Assembly (NCBI GenBank): GCA_963575745.1
Contig: CAUYUJ010006313.1
Coordinates: 2,990-66,989 of the forward strand
DNA: 64,000 bases
Direction of reading: 5' to 3'
Origin: Prorocentrum cordatum
Taxonomy: Eukaryota > Sar > Dinophyceae > Prorocentrales > Prorocentraceae
Shown: positions 1-10,340 of the stretch, piece after piece
Position numbering within the stretch: position 1 is the stretch's first letter
Layout of the letters: the number at the start of each line of letters is the position of its first letter
Translations under genes and position numbers: made by a program
Notes under the pieces: generated by a model
Seen by the model: the letters and a program-made list of their open reading frames with translations, nothing else
Databases searched by the model: none
What the model was told of the DNA's origin: nothing

Positions 1-750
1 TGCGTGGCATGGCAGTGGCTCCCCCCTGTGGCTGAGGGCGCCCGGGGGGCGTGCCTTGCCGCCGGCGAGGGGGGCATAAAAGTTATACGCCCGCCTGCCC
101 TTCCCCCCCCCTTGTGTCCCCCCCTTCTCCCCGTCCTCTCCTCGTTCCTTCCTCTTGCCCTCCCCATCTTTCCGTCCTTTTGCCTGCCCTGCCAACTCTT
201 CCGTCTGGGGCCCCTGGGCTGCGACCCCTAAGGACACGAGGTGTTTAATCGTGGATGCCCCGCGCGGAACGCATCTATCTAGGCCTCCCAGATGTGGTCG
301 GAGTTCAACCCAGGCCGAAAGGTCTTTCTTTTTGGACTAGAAATGTGAGCACACCGATGGATTCAATTGGATCCGCTTGCGGGTGTGCGACAGTGTCGTG
401 GCTCCTATTTCTGTTTTGCGCGGATCCAATTTCCAGTGCGTGAACAAAACCAATGGGCACGCTTACTTTCCAGAAATAAAAATAAAATCTTGATAATCAT
501 TCCAGACCCAAGGGAAATGGGATCCGCGGGGCACCGCACGTGAAGCATCATGTTTTCCACGGAATTGTGGACCAGCTGACCGCAGCTATGATACGGGGAA
601 GGGGGGGGGGTCCTAGGACGGAGAGGGAAAGGAGGCGGGAGGAGGCACGAAACCGAAGAGAACGTTACATGTATCCGCTCACCTGAACGGCACGTCGCTT
701 CCAACATTTGGGGCTCAAGAGGAAAATCTTTCGGCCTGCGTAAGTGGATG
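1..750. other. No gene seen; GC-rich leader region
   Basis: Pyrimidine-rich, GC-rich sequence with only short, compositionally biased open frames. I see no domain, splice-site pair or repeat unit I can support. The first 240 bases are C/T-rich and bases 480-600 are closer to average composition. Confidence 0.5.
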
Positions 751-751
751 A

Positions 752-918
752 GGTCGGAGGATCGCGCCGCATCGCCGATGCATCGGCGATGCGGCTCGAT
801 GCGGAGCTCGGTTTTCTCACGCAGTCGGCGCCGATGCGTCGCCGACGTCGCCGATGCATCGCCGATGCATCGTCGATGCGTCACCGACGTATCATCGATG
901 CGGCGTGATCCACCGACG
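752..918. mobile_element. MITE-like foldback element, GATGCATCGG family, copy 1
   Basis: The left end GGTCGGAGGATCGCGCCGCA is matched in inverted orientation by the right end (about 21 of 25 bases). The interior is a mosaic of short palindromes built on CGATGCATCGGCGATG. The better preserved copy at 11837-11990 shares ends and interior, which makes this a dispersed family and not a chance palindrome. There is no coding capacity. It is probably a non-autonomous DNA element; its transposase partner is not visible. Confidence 0.7.
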
Positions 919-1254
919 CCACCTACCCAGACGCGATCTGGGAGGTCTCCAAAACAGTGCGCCTGCGCCTCCAACGGACCGCGGCCCAGATTCCAGACCG
1001 CGAGGTCGCGGACGTGAGTGTGCTCGCCGTCCGTGGCCCCACGACTCGTCCTCTCTACAGTCAACCCTTAAGCCGGGCGTGCCCCTCTACAAGAGGAAAA
1101 TTCAAAAATTGTCGAAAAATAGTCTGGCAGCGATTTTCCTAATCTTCCCAACCGTCCTGTGGTGTTGGGTCCTCGTTTTGAAGAGACAGCGCCCCGCGTG
1201 TCACTCCTTCCTCCCGCTGCCCCCTCCTCCCATTCTCCCCCTCCTCCTCTCCTC

Positions 1255-2320
1255 CCCCACTTTGGCACACCCCTCACACGTTTCGTGGCCCCATAGGGAG
1301 CTCCACCGACGGCCCAGATGCCAGCGCTCGCAAGCGCCCACCGCACCCATTTTGGCACACACACACACACACACACGCACCTCACACGTTTTGTGGCCTT
1401 ATAAGGAGCTTCACCACAGGCCCAGCTGCAAGCGCTCGCACGCGCCCACCGCATCCTTTTGGGGGACACCCCTCACACGTCTCGTGGCCCCATGGGAACT
1501 CCACCACAGGCCCAGATGCCAGCCCTCGCGCGCGCCCATCGCACCCATTTTTGGACACCCCTCACACGCTTCGTGGCCCCATAGGGAACCCCACCGAAGG
1601 CCCACATGCCAGCGCTCGCATGCCCCCACCGCACCCGAACTCCCCTCACGCGTTTCGTGGCCCCACATGGAGCTCCACCGAAGGCCCAGATGCCAGCGCT
1701 CGCATGCGCCCACCGCACACATTTTGGCACACCACTCGCACGTTTTGTGGCCCTATAAATAGCTCCACCGAAGGCCCAGATGCCAGCGATCGCATGCGCC
1801 CACCGCACCCATTTTGGCACACCACTCACACGTTTTGTAGCCCCATCGGGAATTCCACCACAGGCCCCGATGCCAGCTCTCGCATGCGCCCACCGCGCCC
1901 GTTCTGGCACACCCATCACATTATTTGTCGCCCCATAAGGAGCTCCACCGAAGGCCCACATGCCAGCGCTCGCATGCGCCCACCGCGCAAACTTGGGGAC
2001 ACCCATTAGTCGCTTCTTGGCCCCATAGGGATACCGAAGGCCCAGATGCCAGCGTTCGCATGCGCCCACCACGTTCATTTTGGCACGCCCCTCAAACGTT
2101 TTGGATGCCCCATAGGGAACCCCACCGAAGGCCCACATGCCAGCGCTCGCGTGCACCCACCGCGCCAATGTTGGGACACCCCTCACACGCTTCGTCGCCC
2201 CATAGGGAACTCCACCGAAGGCCCAAACGCCAGCGCTCGCATTCGCTTTCGCACCCATTTTGGCACACCCTTCACACGCTTCGTGGCCCCAAAGGAAGCT
2301 CCACCGAATGCGGCGCATAC
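1255..2320. repeat. 90-bp satellite array A
   Basis: About 11-12 diverged tandem units of roughly 84-92 bp. Each unit contains CCTCACACGTTTCGTGGCCC, a GAGCTCCACCGAAGGCCC segment, GCCAGCGCTCGCATGCGCCC and ACCCATTTTGGCACACC. One unit near 1350-1380 is enlarged by a CA microsatellite. Long open frames run through it on both strands only because the unit lacks stops. The array ends at a flank containing the inverse of CCTGGCGAAGGACCCAACCA, which also borders array B near 17590. Confidence 0.9.
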
Positions 2321-3325
2321 AACGGCAGTACCCACAATTGCATATGGTTGGGTCTTTCGCCAGGCTAATTTGTTGATTATGTTTGATTGTTTTTCTTCCA
2401 AGATCCGCCTGCAGGGGGACATGCCCGACCTAAGTCAACCCGCACAGTAAGCATGAGCACGTTCAGAGGCTACCCTAGCATCCTTGTGCACTTTCGGCCC
2501 CTCCTTGGTAACTTTCGCTGGCCAGCCTCGTCCGAAAAACGTCAACATGACCCTCGGAGGCCTGGAGTCCTGACCGCGCAGCCTTATCATACGGGTTGAC
2601 TGTATCCCCTGCCCCCGTCAGCTCATTCTATCCGCCCTAGCCCTCCCTGCCTTCTCCCTCCCTCATCTTGTTCCAGACATTCGATGTTTTGTCTTTTCCA
2701 AGACGGGGTCTTCAGAAGTCCCGACCCTTTCCTCAGGGCCAGCTTGTTATCCCGAGTCGATGTTTGACGGTCCCGGGGCCTGGCGAACGGCCGCCGAGGC
2801 CGAAAATTGCAGAATTTTCCCGTTGCGATGTTGTTCACGACGCGAGCAGGTCTGGGACCTGGCTGCCCTTTATACGCCCGTGTTGAAACGCAACACGTAC
2901 AGTGCTCAAAACATCAGCGGTAACACGATGCGTGTTGGCTCGACGTGTTGGCCCACGTTCTGGCGAACGCATCGCGCCAACCGTGCGATGTCTACCTCCG
3001 CATTGTACTCCGTGTCGGCACGCTGGGGGTCGCGTGTGGCCTGCTGGTGCAGCCAATGCCTGGGATCCTCCCCCTCCTCGGGAACTCTTCCCTTGACCCC
3101 CCCAGAGGCCCCCGCTCAATGCAGCTCGCCCCCCGCGGCCCCGGCACCCCCGCCAGCGGCGGGGACAGCCCCCCCGCGTCCCGCGGCAGGCTGGACGCGG
3201 CAGCCCCCGCGCCCATCGGCCGGCCGGCCTCCCGCGGAAGGCTCGACGCCGGCGTGTTGCCCGCGTCCTTTGGCCGGTCGCCCTCCCGCGGGCGGCTCGA
3301 CACCGGCGGCCAGGGTCAGAGCCCC
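2321..3325. other. No gene seen; contains a dispersed repeat at about 2757-2805
   Basis: GC-rich sequence without a supported exon. Bases 2757-2805 (TTTGACGGTCCCGGGGCC and following) are the inverse of 8222-8290, and a looser relative lies at 12480-12560, so this is a short dispersed repeat. Bases 3100-3310 have several copies of a CCCGCGG(C/A)AGGCTCGAC-like unit and read as low-complexity Pro/Ala/Gly protein in all frames, which I do not accept as coding. Confidence 0.5.
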
Positions 3326-3328
3326 GAA

Positions 3329-3428
3329 TCATCAGGGGTAACTCGGGTCAGGGCTAACTCGGGTTCGTTTTTCGGGAACCCGAACCCGAGTTGCCCTGGG
3401 CCCGAGTTACCCCGGATAACTCGGGCGT
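3329..3428. repeat. AACTCGGG foldback element, copy 1
   Basis: A 100-bp element built from AACTCGGG octamers in the left half and their complement CCCGAGTT in the right half around a TTCGTTTTTCGGGAA centre, so it can fold into a hairpin. It begins near ATCATCAGGGGTAACTCGGG and ends near GATAACTCGGGCG. Copies 2 and 3 are at 3444-3547 and 7650-7757. Confidence 0.75.
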
Positions 3429-3443
3429 CCAGAGCATCAAATC

Positions 3444-3547
3444 ATCAGGGGTAACTCGGGTCAGGGCTATCTCGCGGGTTCGTTTTTCGGGAATCCAAGC
3501 CCGCGTTACCCCGGACCCGAGTTGCCCCAGATAACTCGGGCGCCCAA
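3444..3547. repeat. AACTCGGG foldback element, copy 2
   Basis: Direct second copy, separated from copy 1 by about 15 bases. It has the same octamer layout with several substitutions, for example TATCTCGCGGG for TAACTCGGG, showing independent decay. It has no coding capacity. Confidence 0.75.
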
Positions 3548-3644
3548 ACACCCGTCGTCAGGCATTGGCGAGGCGTCCCGGCTTGCCCTCGGTCTCGTTC
3601 TGGGAACGCGTTGTTTGCTATGTTAGCCAGGTTGAACCCCGACC

Positions 3645-4035
3645 AGTGTGATTCTAGCAATCTATGTTGTGCAGCATGGGTGGAACAGCTTGTATGGTGC
3701 ATTCGATGCGACGCAATATATGCAGTGCAGTTCATGTGGTGCAGCCCATGCGGTGCGACTTTTGTTTTGCAATCTGTGTCGTGCGATCTGTGTTGTGCAA
3801 CACATGTTGTGCAGTCCACCTGGAGCATTATTAGTGGTGCGATCTACGTGGTGCAATGTATGCGGTGCAATATCTGTGGTGTTACCTATGTGGTGCGATC
3901 TATATGGCGCCATCAATGTTGTGCAATATGTATGCCGTGCGATCTAGATTGCGCAACTTACGCGGTGCAATTTATGTGTGGCAACCTAAGAAGGGTTATC
4001 TATGCGGTGCAATGTATGTTTTTGTATGTTTTGCG
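3645..4035. repeat. 15-bp-period minisatellite (TGTGGTGCAATCTA-like)
   Basis: About 25 diverged units of 14-15 bp carrying TGTGGTGC or TGTTGTGC followed by RAT(C/G)TA. The period of about 15 leaves all frames open for long stretches and yields artificial 5-residue-periodic proteins rich in Cys. I see no canonical pentapeptide-repeat pattern, so this is annotated as non-coding. Confidence 0.85.
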
Positions 4036-5300
4036 ATTCGCCCTCCCGAACTTGAAGTTGTTAAATCCACTCATTCACCTGACACTTGGTTTGCAAAACC
4101 CATGCGGCGGCGATTGTGACGACTGCTTGGCGCTGGCTGGCGCATCGCTGCGGCCGCGCTAGCGCGCACAGGCTCGCGCGCTGAGTTGCCAGCTAATCTG
4201 GCGCTACCGACGCGGTTGCGGTGGCGCTGACCGCTGGGGACTTCCCAGCGCGTTTCGCAGGACGCGCTGACGCGCGGGCACTGGAATGCAACTCGGTGAT
4301 TCGGGCGGGCGCAGTATGATCGCGAAGTCGACAACGGCAGACACGATGATGATAGTTGCGGAGCTGGTGACGACGATGACGATGACGACGGCAAGGCCAA
4401 TGATGGTGCCGATGCTGATCGCAACGATGAAGATGATGGTGTCCACGCGCCGGCGATGAAAGTTGTGGAACGATTTCGGCATGCGCGCGCGGCCGACGGG
4501 CGCGAGTGGCCCGCATGGTTTGATTTCACGGAGATGCCGCCCCCGCCCGCCCCTCCCAGCAACCGCGCGCAAACGCCTTCGAATGATTCCAACACGCGAC
4601 CGCGATAGGCCTCTGGGGCCGCACTGTATGCACATTTTGGAAAGTTATTTTTTGAAACAAAAAACACAAAAACAGAGCGCGCGCGCAAATTCCGTGGGAA
4701 AAATCAGGTTGCAAATCGATGTGCTTTATATGTGTTCGGAACATTCGATTACGAAATCTTTGCAGAACCTCGGGTTTGTTGACGGATTGCGGCATGCGCG
4801 CGCGCGCGTGCGCACGTCGTCCCATTGTTGACAAACGGATATTCCACATAGGTGGTTGTTGTTGAACGAGTGGCGCGCGTATGTTTTTTTGGCAGGGGAT
4901 GGTATGTGCGGGGGGGGGGGGGGGGGGCGAATTTCGTTTGGCCGGGGTGGTGTGACATTACATGATGAACGAGCGATGGGGCAGAGTCGCACAGCAAGCG
5001 TACATCCCCGGGGGGTCGCTCATTTATCCCAGCTTCGGGGGGGAAAGGAGGGAGTTCGATTTTTCTTCGGCAGCGAGAATCTAGGTTGTAGGCGGCGACG
5101 GCGACAACATGGCCGCCATACCGACGAGCAGGCCCAGATGACGAGGCGGCGACGAGGCGGCGACGGCTCGGAGACTGCGGGCGCACGGAGTCGCCAGACG
5201 ACGTTCACGGCAAGGCGACGTTCGGCGACAGGGCAGCGACGAGGCGGGGACGGCGAGCACGGAGCCGCCAGATTGACACTCGGGGCCATTTCCCTTTAGA
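4036..5300. other. No gene seen; mixed GC-rich and ATC-rich sequence
   Basis: Bases 4330-4450 are rich in GATGATG-type triplets. Alternating CG/GC tracts occur near 4678 and 4798, and a run of about 18 G lies at 4911-4928. The open frames here have low-complexity Arg/Ser/Ala-rich translations in several frames at once, typical of non-coding high-GC DNA. Confidence 0.45.
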
Positions 5301-5315
5301 AAAGAAACAAGATCC

Positions 5316-5600
5316 TCAAGTGCTTGTGTTCGCTGGGGAATGTGGGCAAAAGTGGGCAAAACCAACAGTCACGCCTACGATTTCGGCGGCTTCTACTGTG
5401 ACGGCTCTTGGTGGGACGACGAGTGGTGCGATGACGACTGGGGCGAGTGCGACACCCTCTGGGTCGATGACGATTGGAATGGGCCCGAAATCGTAGGTGT
5501 TTCCTGCTTGGGGAATAAGAATGCGCTTCTGTTCTGTGAGCATGTCGTGGTAGGCCTGTAGGAGTGCCAGGACGGTCGGCCCCTGCTCAGCTTCGGTCGC
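5316..5600 (-). CDS. Possible coding fragment, unknown
   Basis: The minus-strand translation from about 5600 has non-random composition: LALLQAYHDMLTEQKRILIP, then NTYDFGPIPIVID and a Val/Ala/Pro-rich tail. It could be an amphipathic helix followed by a hydrophobic stretch. The plus strand of the same stretch reads as a Trp/Asp-rich peptide, so strand choice is uncertain. A 13-bp inverted repeat (CCTACGATTTCGG at 5374-5386 and its complement at 5485-5497) lies inside, so it may instead be part of a foldback element. No family recognised. Confidence 0.25.
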   Translation of the reverse strand, partial: ATEAEQGPTVLALLQAYHDMLTEQKRILIPQAGNTYDFGPIPIVIDPEGVALAPVVIAPLVVPPRAVTVEAAEIVGVTVGFAHFCPHSPANTST

Positions 5601-5766
5601 TGCAAGTGGGCATTGAGACCCTCGGATTCCAGTCTATCTTGGGTGCCTTCCTATTTCAAGGGTCGAGTGGTGTTTTGCCTGCCTTCGTCCTCAGGGGGCG
5701 TGCGGAGATCCAAACGGCTGTCAACGCCTTCGTGTTTCATGTTTCGACTTTTTCTCCCTACACATT

Positions 5767-5920
5767 GTTCATTTCTAATTCTTAGAAATTCCTTGATTTT
5801 TTGGGGGGCCAAGATCCGTTCGTTTCTAATTGTTCTATCCTGGGCCTCTTCCTGGGCACCAGGGGGCCAGGAAGAAGTAGAAACGAGCACAATTAGAAAT
5901 GATCACGATTAGAAATGAAC
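5767..5920. repeat. Foldback element with TTCATTTCTAAT termini
   Basis: The terminal inverted repeat GTTCATTTCTAAT (5767-5779) is answered by its complement at 5908-5920. A second, inner pair (GTTTCTAATTGTTC at about 5821 and its near complement at about 5884-5900), next to a CTTCCTGG...CCAGGAAG stem, makes the whole 150 bp fold into a long imperfect hairpin. It is AT-richer than its surroundings and has no coding capacity. Confidence 0.7.
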
Positions 5921-6265
5921 GACGTGTACTGATGGGCACCGCTGCCCCGCCTCTGTTCTCGCCTGTTTCGGCTTCCGGTAGGGCCCTCGTCGCCAGATCT
6001 GGGTCCGCTTCGGTCGAATAGCCAGGATGTTCCCTGGGAGAGGTCAGGGGAGTAGCTGTACCCACCCTGAGACCCGACGTCGCGGCACAATTGCAGCATC
6101 GCGAAGATCACAGCCGCAGCCTTGGACCCCATCCTTCCCCCGGCACCTTTCGAGCAAGATCGACCTGCGATCGTCCCTGGGCCCCAGACCGGGCGCAAAC
6201 GCCCCTCGCGAAAGATGCAGCGCCCGAAGCTCAGGGTATCGGTAACTCGGGCGGTTTTCAGAAGC

Positions 6266-6380
6266 CGAGGAGGAGGAGGAGGAGGAGGAGGAGGAGGAGG
6301 AGGAGGAGGAGGAGGGGGAGGAGGAGGAGGAGGAGGGGGAGGAGGAGGAGGAGGAGGAGGAGGAGGAGGAGGAGGAGGAC
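6266..6380. repeat. (GAG)n microsatellite
   Basis: About 38 near-perfect GAG/AGG triplets. It produces poly-Gly, poly-Arg and poly-Glu frames that are not treated as genes. Confidence 0.95.
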
Positions 6381-6754
6381 TGAGGCGGCCCCGCGGCGTC
6401 TGGCTGGCCGCCCGCGCCGCCCAGCTCCGCCGGCCTGGGCCCGAGCCTGCAGACGGTCTTCTCCCCGCGGAGGGGCGCCGCGCTGCTGCCGTCGTACGAG
6501 CAGGACGGCAGCGACTGGGGCTCCGTGCTCCGAGAGGTCGTCAGTCAGGAGGGGAGAAAACTCGGGGGCGGAAAAGAGGGGGGTGATGACTAGGGGGGTG
6601 TGGATATCATGGCGTGGGCCATGATATTTCCGCAGATTTCATGGCGCCTCTTCTTGTTTCATTACGTCTCTGGCCCCCCCGCTGGGCCGCGCACATGCCG
6701 CCGGTCATGATTTGCACCCCTCCCTCTTGGACACCCCCCTCTTTGCCGCCCCCG

Positions 6755-7115
6755 AAAAACACACAGACACAATGAATCGTCGATCCCCAAGAAAATATCG
6801 CAGGCCTAGAGGTTGACACCAACACCAAGATCGGCGGTGTGCGTCCACCGATGCAGGACGGTCCCAATCTCGGTGATGGTGGTAATATTTTGGGCTCCAA
6901 GGTGACCGAAATATTACCACCAACACCGAAATCTAGGATCAGTTTCCGCATGTGGAGGCAACGTCTTGTGCTGGTGTTGGTGCCAATTTCCAGGCCTCCA
7001 AAAATACGGGAAACTATGGGATTTGGGCGGGGAGCCCAAAAAACCAGGAAATATAGGAACATATCGGGAATCATTTCATCTGTGTGTATGTATGTCTGTG
7101 TCCTTGGGCCCCTTG
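6755..7115. repeat. ACACAGACACA foldback family, copy 1
   Basis: The left part, AACACACAGACACAATGAAT and following, and the right part, ending in TCATCTGTGTGTATGTATGT, are inverted relative to each other. Copy 2 at 9963-10112 has the same ends in a shorter form. Between them is an inner inverted pair (GGTGGTAATATTT at about 6879 and AAATATTACCACC at about 6910). It looks like a non-autonomous element; there is no gene. Confidence 0.6.
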
Positions 7116-7304
7116 AGCCAGGGGCAACGACGGGGGGAGGGCTCCTCAGGGGGCAATCATCGAGCTGGAACCATCGAGCCGGAATCGGCGATACCTCGCC
7201 GATGAGCTTGGAGATATGCCCCCGATAGCGAATCCTCACGCTCCTGGGCGGGCTGGGCCATCGGGCCCCTGTCGGCGATGAACGGGCGGTTGAGGATCTA
7301 CAGT

Positions 7305-7480
7305 GCCGTTTTTAATGCATGCTCCGCGTGCGGATCATGTATTAAAAATGTAGGGATTTAGTCTTAAAAACAACGATGAGTTTGTGCATACATGTATTCA
7401 GAAATTAATCATGTGTTTATACATGTATATAATAAAAAATATGATAAACTAATTATTATTATTTTTAATGTTATAACCTG
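7305..7480. other. AT-rich island
   Basis: An abrupt drop in GC: TTTTTAATGCATGC, TGTATTAAAAATG and TTATTATTATTTTTAATG lie in an otherwise very GC-rich flank. Repeated CATGTAT motifs occur (ACATGTATTCAG, ATACATGTATA). There is no open frame of note. It may be a small inserted element or a regulatory spacer; nothing further can be supported. Confidence 0.4.
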
Positions 7481-7539
7481 CCCTGTATGCATCCCCAATG
7501 GACCCCCTGAGCCTCTCCTCCGTGGGCCAGCAGGCCCCC

Positions 7540-7583
7540 CCTATCGGCGATGAGTGGGCGATTGGGGGTCGATGCGCCCCCCC
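7540..7583 (-). repeat. CATCGACCCCCAATCGCC short dispersed repeat, copy 1
   Basis: Bases 7540-7583 read ATCGGCGATGAGTGGGCGAT then TGGGGGTCGATGCG. The same unit recurs at 7949-7998 (same orientation), and at 15215-15262 and 16609-16662 (opposite orientation). It is about 45 bp of unknown origin. Confidence 0.65.
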
Positions 7584-7649
7584 GCCCCCTGACCTCCTGA
7601 GCTTATTCCCTGTGGGCTATCATAAGGGGGACAAACAATCAGAGCTCCG

Positions 7650-7757
7650 AATCATCAGGGGTAACTCAGGTCAGGGCTAACTCGGGTTCGTTTTTCGGGA
7701 ACCCAAACCCGAGTTACCCCGGACCCGAGTTACCCCGGATAACTCGGGCGCCCAAAA
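7650..7757. repeat. AACTCGGG foldback element, copy 3
   Basis: Same layout as the copies at 3329 and 3444, including the ATCATCAGGGGTAACTC start and the GATAACTCGGGCGCCCAAA end. It abuts the long palindrome at 7761 almost directly. Confidence 0.75.
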
Positions 7758-7760
7758 CAA

Positions 7761-7926
7761 GGACATAAACCTAAAAACTCGAAGGTCCGCGCGGACTTCT
7801 CGGATCGGCGCTGGACCCCTCCCTGGCGCGCGGAGCGCGCCAGGGGCGACGCCGGAGGCGCCGCCAGGGGGGTCCAGCGCGGATCCGAGAAATCCGCGCG
7901 GACCTCCGAGTCTTTATGTTTATGCC
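7761..7926. repeat. Near-perfect long palindrome, about 165 bp
   Basis: The left arm 7761-7832 and right arm 7861-7926 are inverted copies: GGTCCGCGCGGAC(T)TCTCGGATC and GCGCTGGACCCC occur on the left and their complements on the right, with few mismatches. The centre is a CG-rich segment of about 30 bp. Transcripts would form a very stable hairpin. It may be a foldback element; a small-RNA precursor is possible but untested. Confidence 0.8.
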
Positions 7927-7948
7927 ACTGTTTTGTTTCCCTATATCA

Positions 7949-7998
7949 GGCCCCTTTCGGCGACGAGTCGGCGATTGGGGGTCGATGCATCCCCCCCT
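7949..7998 (-). repeat. CATCGACCCCCAATCGCC short dispersed repeat, copy 2
   Basis: Contains TTTCGGCGACGAGTCGGCGA then TTGGGGGTCGATGCATCCCC, parallel to copy 1 about 400 bp upstream, so the pair brackets copy 3 of the AACTCGGG element and the long palindrome. Confidence 0.6.
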
Positions 7999-8142
7999 TT
8001 GGCCCCCCGAGCCAACGGTGGGGCGCTGGTTCAGGAGCGTGCCCAGGAGGCCTCCGGCCCTGGAAGGCTCCTCCTCCGAGGAGGGCGGTGGCGAGGTCCG
8101 TGGCCAGTCCACGACTGGAGTTGCCTCGGCCTGCCGGCCCTG

Positions 8143-8762
8143 CAGGCTCCTTCTCCAAGACCCTCGCCGTACAGTCGAGGCGCTGGACCCAGACGCCCTC
8201 GCGCTGTGAAAAATCACGGCGGGAGGTTTTTCATTATCTTCGGCCTCTGGGGGGCCCTTCCCGGGCCTCGGGACCGTCAAAAAACGACTCAGGATGAAAA
8301 GCCGGTCCCGGGGAAAGGGTCCAGACCGCTGGGGGTCGACGTTGTGAGAAAATCACGACGTCGGGGGTCTGGGAAGCAGTGGCCCCCTGGGCCCACAGAG
8401 GGGGGCCGCTCCCTGGGACCCGGGTCGGGGAGCCCACCCGTGGTCGAAGCCCGCAACACGTCCAGGAGTGCCCCCTCTGCTCCTTGCGCCCGCCTCGCCA
8501 GCCGCTCCCCCCCCCCACGCTGCCCCCATCCGGGGGGCTCGTATAGGGGGAGGGCTGTCCCGAGGTGGGGCTGGGGAGAGGGCAACAAAAACGGCAAACC
8601 GGAACCGGTAACAAAAACGGCCCTGTCGTTTCCAGGGCCCACGAAGTTCCCGGCCCTGCGACGCTCCTCATCCAAGGCCCTCGCCGTACAGTCGAGGCGT
8701 CGAGGCGCTGAAGCAGTGGCCCGTAGGGGGAGGGCTGTCCCGAGGTGGGGCTGGGGAGCGGG
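8143..8762. repeat. Two interleaved direct-repeat pairs
   Basis: CCCTCGCCGTACAGTCGAGG occurs at about 8160-8180 and again at about 8682-8701, and GGGGGAGGGCTGTCCCGAGG occurs at about 8549 and about 8727. The spacing pattern suggests local duplication with later divergence. Bases 8222-8290 also belong to the dispersed repeat at 2757-2805 (inverted). No exon is supported in this GC-rich interval. Confidence 0.55.
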
Positions 8763-9168
8763 CCCGGCTGACTGCTCCCTGCCCCCGTTTGACGCGTTGC
8801 CTTCTGCCGGGGGCCCTTCGGAGCGAGTCTCCTTCCAGCCCCACCTCCGCCCCAACCCCACCTGTGTGTTAAGTCGGGCCTGTCCCTCTACACAGGTCCG
8901 GGGACGATTTTCTTGAGTTTTGTTCAACCATGCTTGATTATTTTTGGGGGGGAATGTGTGACTATGTTTGATTTTTAGCTTAAAATCCTCCTGTAGGGGG
9001 ACGTGCCCCCCCCCCGACCCGTTGAGGTCGGGCAGCTGGGCCGCAGGCTGGAGGCCGAGCGGCCGCGGGCGGTCGCCGCGCAGGCCGCCGCCGCGCCCCG
9101 GCTCTCCCGGCGGCCTGGCACGGGCCGCCTACGATTCGAAGAAGGAGAAAAAGACGCCACAAGCATAA

Positions 9169-9523
9169 GCCTCCTCCTGCTCCTCCTCCTCCTCCTCCTC
9201 CTCCTCCTCCTCCTCCTCCTCTTCTTCCTTCTCCTCCTCCTCCTCCTCCTCCTCCTCCTCCTCCTCCTCCTCCTCCTCCTCCTCCTCCACCTCCGCTCCT
9301 CCACCTCCTCCTCCTCCTCCGCCTCCCCTCCTCCTCCGCTTCTTCCTTCTCCTCCTCCTCCTCCTCCTCCTCCTCCTCCTCCTCCTCCTCCTCCTCCTCC
9401 TCCTCTCCTCCTCCTCCTCCTCCTCCTCCTCCTCCTCCTCCTCCTCCTCCTCCTCCTCCTCCCTCCTCCTCCTCCTCCTCCTCCTCCCTCCTCCCCCCCC
9501 CCCTCCCCTCCCCTCCCCTTGTG
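9169..9523. repeat. (CTC)n microsatellite, about 350 bp
   Basis: An almost pure CTC/TCC tract ending in CCCCTCCCC. Poly-Leu, poly-Ser, poly-Pro and, on the other strand, poly-Arg/Glu/Gly frames across it are artefacts. Confidence 0.95.
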
Positions 9524-9599
9524 GCGCCCCGCGCGGGGCGCCAAAAGTTTACGTTTGTGCCGTCGTTTGCTTCTTCTGTCGATCGATTCGCCCGCTGGG

Positions 9600-9785
9600 G
9601 CCGCGATTCCGATCCGATGCGATCCGGCTCTACTCACCAGCGTCGGCCGGCGATGCGATACCGATCCGATTCGAGACGGTGCGCTGGCGATTCGATCCGC
9701 TCTCGATCCGATCCGATTCGGGACGGTTCGCTGGCGAGTCGATCCGCTCTCGATCCGATCCGACTTCGCGCTCCGATCCTGCGCA
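9600..9785. repeat. GATCCGATTC minisatellite
   Basis: About 2.5 units of roughly 50 bp sharing GATTCG(A/G)GACGGT(G/T)CGCTGG and TCGATCCGCTCTCGATCCGA. Dense GATCCGAT decamers run through it. Non-coding. Confidence 0.75.
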
Positions 9786-9962
9786 GACCTGCCTGGCCCG
9801 GGGGTTCCCGTCATCTGCGCGCAGGAGTCGCTGTCTCCCAGGTGGGGCCTTGGCCTCCTGAGAGGCCTCCCGGAGCCTGCCCCGAAGACGCACCGGCGGC
9901 TCCTCAGGAGGCGCGAGGGAGTCTGAGAAGCCCCCCGCCGCCGTCAGAGGAGGCTCGGGAGG

Positions 9963-10112
9963 GCAGGAAACACACAGACACAAGTAATCGTCGACTCCCA
10001 GGAAAATATGGGAAGATATGGGAAGTGGGGGGGGAGACAAAAGCCCAGAAAATATGGGGAAATATGGGGAATCCTGTCATTTGTGTGTATTTATTTGTGT
10101 GTCCCAGGGCCC
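9963..10112. repeat. ACACAGACACA foldback family, copy 2
   Basis: Starts GGAAACACACAGACACAAGT and ends ATTTGTGTGTATTTATTTGT in inverted sense, with GAAAATATGGG(A/G)A direct repeats between. It is the shorter relative of 6755-7115 and has the same orientation. Confidence 0.6.
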
Positions 10113-10340
10113 CTTCAGAGGCCTTCTCCTTCCCCCCTCCCCCCCCTCGCTCGCCGCCGACCAGAGGTCTAGGTCTGTGCCGCGCTGGGCCACCGAGGGC
10201 TGGCCGGCACGCGCGCCGCCCCATCGCGGGCCCGCGCTCTGGGCGGGCCCTCTGCCCTGGGCACCGTGGTGTCCCAGCCTACCTCGGCCACGCGAAGAGG
10301 GGGGCAGGGGGAGGGGGTATGCTTCTTAGAATCAGGGGAG

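Noticed and set aside
1473-2318. A 281-codon frame and others through the 90-bp satellites (also 18703-19341)
   Set aside because: The satellite unit lacks stops in these phases; unit length is not a stable multiple of three, and variation is not synonymous.
3611-4162. A Cys-rich 183-codon frame with 5-residue periodicity, at first sight a pentapeptide-repeat protein
   Set aside because: The pattern does not follow A(D/N)LXX, shifts phase along the array and follows simply from a 15-bp minisatellite.
9003-9926. Long frames with poly-Leu, poly-Ser/Pro or poly-Arg/Glu across CTC, GAG, GAT and CGA tracts (for example 9003-9926, 14677-15438, 19485-20414, 28074-28806, 52389-53492)
   Set aside because: The same tract is open in several frames and on both strands, and the flanking codons show no protein-like composition.
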